A stretch of 64,000 nucleotides of DNA from the NCBI GenBank assembly GCA_018881555.1, contig JACAXG010000093.1:1596510-1660509 (forward strand), written 5' to 3'. Under the pieces are notes generated by a model. It searched no databases. It saw nothing but the letters and a program-made list of their open reading frames with translations, and was not told the origin of the DNA. Made by a program: the position numbers and the translations under genes. How positions within the stretch are numbered: position 1 is the first letter of the stretch; each line of letters starts with the position of its first letter. Source of the DNA: Amblyornis subalaris. Taxonomy: Eukaryota > Chordata > Aves > Passeriformes > Ptilonorhynchidae. Below, one piece after another: positions 58,640-64,000 of the stretch.

Positions 58640-59041
58640 CCCAGGATGGAATCACAGATTTTTTTAGGTTGTGAAAGACCCTCTCAGATCATTGAGTTCA
58701 ACTGTTCCCCCAGCACTGCCTCCACTAACTCATGTCCTCAAATGCCACATCCACACATATTTTAAAGCCCTCCAGGGATGGGGACTCCACCTGTGCTGCT
58801 GTGCCAGGGCTGGACNACCCTTTCCATGAAGAAATTTTCCCAAATATCCGATGTAAACCTCACCTGATGCAACCTGAGGCCATTCCCTCTCCTCCTGTCC
58901 CTGTTCCCTGGGAGCAGAGCCCGACCCCCCCTGGCTGCCCCCTCCTGTCAGGAGTTGTGCAGAGCCAGAAGGTCCCCCCTGAGCCTCCTTTTCTCCAGGC
59001 TGAGCCCCTTTCCCAGCTNCCTCAGCCTCTCCTCATCAGAC
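58640..59041 (-). mobile_element. Old CR1 LINE, about 400 bases
   Basis: Plus-strand order: GGAATCACAGATTTTTTTAG, AGATCATTGAGTTCAACTG, CCAGCACTGCC, AATGCCACATCCACACATAT, CTCCAGGGATGGGGACTCCA, CATGAAGAAATTTTCCCAAA, CTCACCTGATGCAACCTGAG, GCCATTCCCTCTCCTCCTGT, TGAGCCTCCTTTTCTCCAGG and CCTCAGCCTCTCCTCATCAG. This is the reverse complement of an older, widespread avian CR1 subfamily (CR1 ORF2 end plus 3' UTR). It is the longest minus-strand copy here and is clearly more diverged than the main type. Confidence 0.93.
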
Positions 59042-59577
59042 TTGGGATCTAGTCCATGATTCTAAAGAGAATTTTAGTAACCAAAGCACAAAAAGGCAGC
59101 AGGTACCACCTGTGCCATCACTCGTTTGGGTGGCAGTGGGAAGCAGAGCAAGGAAGAAGCCCCCTTTCCTTGGGGCTCCTGCTTCTGGGGCTCCAGCACG
59201 AGGCACAGAGAGGGGGCGAAACACAAATGAGCTAATTAGCCTAATCACAGGGCCATCCTCGGTCCCCCTTCGCCGGGCAAACCCACCCCAGCAGCCAGAA
59301 TGAGGGGATTTAGGGAAAACTGATACCGCTGCGGGGCCATAAACAGAGGAGTGCACCTGAAGTAGCCGTGGCCCCCCGGGAGTGCTGGGGGAAGTGAGAA
59401 CCTGCTTACTGCGAAGACAAGTGACTGTGAAATCCTGCTTTATTCTTCCTGCAATAAAAGAGTGTTAGTTCTTCAAGGAAGTGTTTGTGGGGCTGCTCCA
59501 CGTCCCAGCGGCTGGGACAGGATGGCACCTGTGCCCTGCGGCCCCACGGCTCCTCCCAGGGAAAAATCTGGGGTTCC
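59042..59577. other. Unique noncoding sequence
   Basis: GC-rich single-copy sequence. Frames on both strands up to 106 codons are unrecognised. Confidence 0.5.
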
Positions 59578-59789
59578 ACTGGATATTGGNAAGGAATTGT
59601 TCCCTGTGAGCGGGGTGGGGCCCTGGNACAGGTTGCCCAGAGAAGCTGTGGCCGCCCCATCCCTGGAAGTGGCCAAGNCCGGGTTGGTTTGAGCAATCTG
59701 GTCCAGTGGAAGGTGTCCCTGGCACAGGGGTTTGGAACTGGATGAGCTTTAAGATCCCTTCCAAACCAAAGCATTCCAGGGTTCTGTGT
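59578..59789 (+). mobile_element. CR1 LINE, 5'-truncated, 3' end present
   Basis: GGATATTGGnAAGGAATTGT, CAGGTTGCCCAGAGAAGCTG, TCCCTGGAAGTGGCCAAG, GGTCCAGTGGAAGGTGTCCC, TTTGGAACTGGATGAGC and AAAGCATTCCAGGGTTCTGT. Three Ns in about 100 bases. A short internal deletion ('gatggggcttg' part) precedes GAGCAATCTGG. Confidence 0.93.
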
Positions 59790-61124
59790 TTGTAAGCAAT
59801 AAAGTCAACCTGCAGAGGAAGCTGAATTTGNACAGGGGTGAAATATGATTTTAAGGATGCAGAGCTCTGCAAGGAACATTTGGGCCTCCATCAACCTTTT
59901 GAGCTTCCTTTCTTCACCTCAGCACTACAAACCATTTACATTGTGTAACCCAAATGTTTACCTCTGGANTGTACATTAAAATTTCATCAGAGAAAATAAA
60001 ATAAAATAATCTAAAAATGCTATTATCTTACTAAGTTGTGGTTAAACCAACCCTATTCTTTACGGTCTAACCCTCCTTCAGCTGAAATAAATGATTTCCC
60101 TTCCGTTAAATTTAATACTATAGAACCAAGCCTTNACCTGTGAAATAGAAAAGCTCACAGTTTTGATGCACAAAACGTTTTTTTTAAGAGACAAGACACA
60201 GAATTTCATATATCTCTGGCTATGTCCACTTTCATCAGTTGATTACAGATATTTTCTAGATTTATAAGGAGTAAACAAAAGTCTCTGAAAGCGTAACCCA
60301 AGCACCACAAAAACAGAAATTCACATTTTTAATTTCTCCAGCACAGCTTCTGAAAAATTCCTCCTCCCTGCTCGTGCCTCAAATGTGTCCACTTTCCTTC
60401 CATGTCTGATCTCAAAGAACCTTGGAGGTTTCACAGAATGCAGAGGAACCCCAGAAAATAATAAAGGTATTTGGTGAAATGCTGCTTAGTCTGTGGGATA
60501 AACCTGGAGCACTGACTTGTATAGCTAGAGGCTTATTTTTAGATCCTCCAGAGAATATGTGTGAAAAAGGTGAAAGAGAGAGAGNGGAAGAACAATTAAA
60601 CCACCATAACTTCACAAGCCAGAATTTTGGGTAAGATTGTTNGAGAAAATGCAGCTGCAAATACATTTGCAATTAAAATGGCTTAATTGTGATTTTAAAG
60701 CCTTTGCCTAAAAAACAAATAAACAACAAAGTGTTAGCTTTGCATTAGCTCCTCCAACAGGCCGGAACTGTTAAAAAAAATTTTAAAAGTTAATGAATGT
60801 GCCTATTTTTACTAAACTATTGCAATGGCCAATCCAAACCAGACCCTTTTCTCCTCGGGAAGTGGGATGGCTGCCTCTGGAGGGGGTTTGGGAGGGAGCC
60901 TGGCCATGGGGACCTCACCAAAATGTGAGCTCAGGGGACAGCCCTTTCCCCGGGAAGAGGGAAGGAGAAGGAGCAAAGTGCCCACCAGGGGCTCACCCAG
61001 GACCTGGCACCACAGGCCAGGGCTGAAACCGAACTGATGGATGGGGTAGAATGAAAACAAGCTCAGGACATTGAAAAATTTTATTTGTTTTCATTCTTCC
61101 CTCCCTTCTCCTACTCTTTTTTTA
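59790..61124. other. Unique noncoding sequence
   Basis: AT-rich to 60.75 kb, with a TAAAATAAAATAA run near 60,000, then GC-richer at 60.83-61.03 kb. No gene or interspersed repeat recognised. Confidence 0.5.
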
Positions 61125-61363
61125 TTCCTTTCCTTTCCTTTCCTTTCCTTTCCTTTCCTTTCCTTTCCTTTCCTTTCCTTTCCTTTCCTTTCCTTTCCTT
61201 TCCTTTCCTTTCCTTTCCTNNNNNNNNNNNNNNNNNNNNNNNNNNNNNNNNNNNCCTTTCCTTTCCTTTCCTTTCCTTTCCTTTCCTTTCCTTTCCTTTC
61301 CTTTCCTTTCCTTTCCTTTCCTTTCCTTTCCTTTCCTTTCCTTTTTCTCCCTTCCTTTCCTTA
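61125..61363 (+). repeat. (TTTCC)n pentanucleotide array with assembly gap
   Basis: Near-perfect TTTCC units from 61,125 to 61,219, then 35 Ns (61,220-61,254), then the same unit from 61,255 to about 61,345, and degenerate TTCC sequence to 61,363. About 37 visible units. The true length is unknown because of the gap. Polypyrimidine on plus, so polypurine GGAAA on minus; such tracts can adopt triplex structure. Confidence 0.97.
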
Positions 61364-62164
61364 AGGGCCAGGAGGGAGCAGACTGGGTGGGAAAGGAAGT
61401 ATATTTTACAGCACTTTCATTACTCAACTTGATGAGAGCTAATAAAAATTCTTAATTGAAAATAAGTACCTTAATGACAATATCATAATCAGGAGTTATA
61501 TTTCCTATTTATTTCGATATAAAATACCTTCTTTCTGAACGAATCNGAGCAAATTATTCCGAGCAGTTCTCCTTATTGGCTCTCACATTAGGGAGATAGT
61601 AAATACAGCTTTAAGTAGAATCACCTGCAGTTGGTTTTTCACTCCAACTTTCCTCTCTGTTGCTCAAACCAATATTAGACACTTTCCTAATTGTTATTGA
61701 AACATATATGGGGCCCTTTCCCATATCTTTATTTGGCTTTTCGGTGTGGAGTCAGCATTTAATCCAAGCGTTTGTGACATGGTTAACACCCACAATCATT
61801 TCCTGTTATGCCTCACACTGACTACAGTGNGCTGCTGTATATTTTCCAACGCCCACTCTGCTGTCTTTACAATCAGATTATGCCATTAGACATAGACAAT
61901 GAATCACTGTAATTGTTCTAATATGGCCAAACTGCCAGCAAGGATTAACCCTTTCTGGGAGTTTTGTAGTTAATTCTGTTTGGACCTGTGGTTACAAGGT
62001 GTTAAGAGGCTTCGAGGGTTTTAAACTGGGGAAAGGCTCATTTTAGTTCATAAAATACCACTTTAAGTGTTGGATTTGGCTCCTATAGAATGGCTGAGGA
62101 GTCCAACCAAAGATGAAAAATAAATAATTAATAAAGATAAAAAATGAGGGGAAACTTCATAGTA
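61364..62164. promoter_or_regulatory. Candidate conserved noncoding block
   Basis: AT-rich single-copy sequence without interspersed repeats. It holds the 7-bp inverted repeat ATATGGG/CCCATAT at 61,708-61,728, CTAATATGGCC near 61,918, and several TAATTG/CAATTA words. The CCATAT and CTAATATGG words resemble serum-response or MEF2-type sites. Function is inference. Confidence 0.27.
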
Positions 62165-62476
62165 GGCTACAACTTCTTCACGAGGGAAAGAGAGGGGCAG
62201 CCCCGACCTCTGCTTTCTGTGAGCAGGGACAGGACCCAGGGAACGGCCTGGAACTGTGTCAGGGAGGGTTAGGCTGGATATCAGGAAAAGACCGGTGGGG
62301 GACTGAACAGGTTCCCCAGGGAACGGGCACGGCCCCGAGGCTGCCAGAGCTCCAGGAGCGTTTGGACAACGCTCCCAGGGATGCACAGGGTGGGATTGCT
62401 GGGCTGTCTGTGCAGGGCCGGGAGCTGGATCGATCCTTGTGAGTCCCTTCCAGCTCAGGATACTCTGTGACTCTGC
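62165..62476 (+). mobile_element. CR1 LINE of the second subfamily, about 310 bases
   Basis: CTACAACTTCTTCACGAGGG, GAGGGGCAGCCCCGACCTCT, GCTTTCTGTGAGCAGGGACA, GGACCCAGGGAACGGCCTGG, CTGGATATCAGGAAAAGACC, CCAGAGCTCCAGGAGCGTTT, GGACAACGCTCCCAGGGATG and CTTCCAGCTCAGGATACTCT. It preserves more 5' sequence than its relative at 50.4 kb. The segment 'ttcttcaccagagggtggttgggcactg' is shortened to CGGTGGGGGACTG. Confidence 0.93.
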
Positions 62477-64000
62477 GTGAATCAGTGCTTTTAATCAGAA
62501 GAATTCCTGGAGTGGAATTTTGAAGACAACAGCTCCAAGGAGAGAGAGAAGAGTGTTCGGAGTGTTTGCGCATTTGAGGTTGGACAAAAAGCTCATTTTG
62601 TGCTCCTTCAAGAGCTTTCTTGAGGCCGTAAGGAAGGCACAAAGCCAAGCATCTGGTCCCTGTGTCCCACCCCGGTTACGAGGCTATTAAATGACTCTTT
62701 ACACACACATTCCTGTCAACACACCACAAAAATGATCCAAGGATACGTCTTCCCGACACCCTTTTGTTCCAAGGCTCGCAGTAAAACCGGCTCCTGATCA
62801 AAGTGAGTCGAGGACTAATTGGAAATCAAAAGTCCATTAGCATTGGAAATGCCATTTCTACAGCGGGCTGCAGAGTTTTTTGCAAATAATTTGTTTAGGC
62901 CCCAAACTAACCATCATTAAATGAATGAAAGTCTCTACACAGACACCTTTTGACATTAATTTAGGCTGGTAATGTATCAGATTAGAGTTTAATATGAAAT
63001 TCTGACTTGGGTAATTAAAATCTTATTACTTAAGTGGATATTCTCAGTTTAATGGGGATACAGGGAATCAGTTTGNCCTGCTCTACCCTTAGTCAATAGT
63101 AGGGAGTGAACCTAAAGCAGGANGAGAGGGATAAGATCAGGCACCACGGATGCTGTGCCCATCTCCCACCCAGTTTTCNCAGCAGTTGAGGGGACACAGT
63201 CACCTTTAAAGTGTTCCTTTTTCCTACTCACAGAATCATATACCATGGCAAAATTAGTTTTTTTGAATCAAGTATGCTAATTATAAGCAAACCTAGGAGG
63301 GAATAGGAAAAAAACCTACTTTTTAATTTATTTTTTTTTAAATTTTGCATTGAGAACTCCGCAAGATTCCCAAGAGGGAAACAAACAAACAAAACAACCA
63401 AGAATCAAAACCTAANGATTAAATATGGGGAAAAACATCCCTGCCTGCCCCAAATAGGGAAAGTCTGGACAAAAACAGAACAAAGAAAACATGAAATTCA
63501 AGTGCCATCTATGGGAAATATATATATACATTGAATTAGGGGAGGCACTGATGCAGAAAACCGAATTATTTTAAAGCTGAGGGAAGTCTGGGAAAAAACT
63601 CATGGAGTAGTGAAAGCTTTAAGCATTGAGTTCAGGGAAAAATCCATGTCCCTGTGGCACTCAACCCAGTTTTGGACCACAGCTGGTTTGCTGATGGGCA
63701 GCACTTCTCTGCAGCTGGGTTTGGATGGTTTGAATCTCCAGCAAAGCCGAGGTCCCAGTCTAGGCAATTGATTTCCCACTGTGGGACATGGAAAGGGATC
63801 CATGTGTGCTCCTGCCTGGGATCTTCAGGCCTGCACTCTCAAATTCCCTATATTTTAATGAGAATGTGCATGAACAACATGTGACTCAGGACTGGGGAAT
63901 CCAGCCTGCTCTATGTAATGTGCTTTAGGAACTTTTGGGATGAAAGTGCTCTGTAAATGCCAGATAAAGCATCATTACTTTCACTTCAGCTTTTATAGCT
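62477..64000. other. Unique noncoding sequence
   Basis: AT-rich candidate regulatory sequence at 62.75-63.07 kb (GACTAATTGGAAATC, GGGTAATTAAAATC words), then ordinary single-copy sequence with A runs near 63.3-63.5 kb. A CACAGAATCATA word at 63,230 resembles a CR1 3' terminus but nothing else of the element follows. No gene recognised. Confidence 0.45.

Noticed and set aside
61071..61432. Long frames over the (TTTCC)n array (Phe-Leu-Ser-Phe-Pro repeats and Lys-Glu-Arg-Lys-Gly repeats)
   Set aside because: Pure translation of a microsatellite and of an assembly gap.
63229..63242. CACAGAATCATA as a CR1 3' terminus
   Set aside because: No further CR1 sequence follows on either side, so a 12-base match is not enough.
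1..64000. CRISPR arrays, phage, insertion sequences or bacterial operons
   Set aside because: No regularly spaced repeats, no prokaryotic gene density and no ribosome-binding-site pattern. CR1 content shows the DNA is avian.

Overview
The window reads as bird nuclear DNA, probably from a songbird or close relative. The main evidence is about two dozen fragments of the chicken-repeat-1 (CR1) LINE. Most are 5'-truncated stubs that keep the family's 3' end, and several carry the tail with its ATTCTATG-like 8-mers. The commonest type, with a 3' end resembling GGTTGGAAGGGACCTTAAAG and CCATGGCAGGGG, looks to me like the type frequent in passerines; that point is from memory of the family. No retroviral gene, LTR pair, DNA transposon, tRNA, rRNA, CRISPR or prokaryotic operon structure was seen.

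I found no exon that I can assign to a known protein-coding gene. All longer open frames are either CR1 ORF2 C-terminal remnants (for example 4.65-4.78, 7.03-7.17, 24.34-24.68, 38.7-38.9, 43.26-43.39 and 59.58-59.7 kb) or unrecognised frames that often overlap frames on the other strand. The window is therefore most simply a gene desert or the inside of a very large intron.

Layout. 0-9.4 kb: unique sequence with CR1 fragments, many single N bases, and one weak minus-strand exon/terminal-exon candidate near 0.63-1.1 kb. 9.4-11.6 kb: unique sequence that looks regulatory, with octamer and homeodomain-like words. 11.7-12.4 kb: a long pyrimidine tract followed by a long A tract. 12.4-24.8 kb: CR1 stubs between unique blocks, with a compound CR1 locus at 24.0-24.75 kb. 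25.6-26.7 and 30.6-38.5 kb: long blocks largely free of recognisable CR1, AT-rich and rich in TAATTA-, ATTTGCAT- and CAGCTG-type words, with a perfect 11-bp hairpin at 32.04 kb and an ancient amniote repeat at 32.9 kb. 38.6-43.4 kb: three CR1 fragments. 43.4-55.8 kb: almost free of N bases, with CpG-rich patches at 49.8-50.3 and 52.7-52.9 kb, a (GT)n run and two CR1 copies. 55.8-64 kb: CR1-rich again, with a degenerate triplicated octamer element at 56.75 kb, a large (TTTCC)n array broken by a 35-N gap at 61.2 kb, and a unique block at 61.4-62.05 kb.

There is no gene set whose joint action can be described. The unique AT-rich blocks resemble the conserved noncoding elements that surround developmental regulators in vertebrates, but that is an inference from composition and motif content only. 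It needs a cross-species alignment. I saw no convincing sign of a new defence, mobile or metabolic system here.
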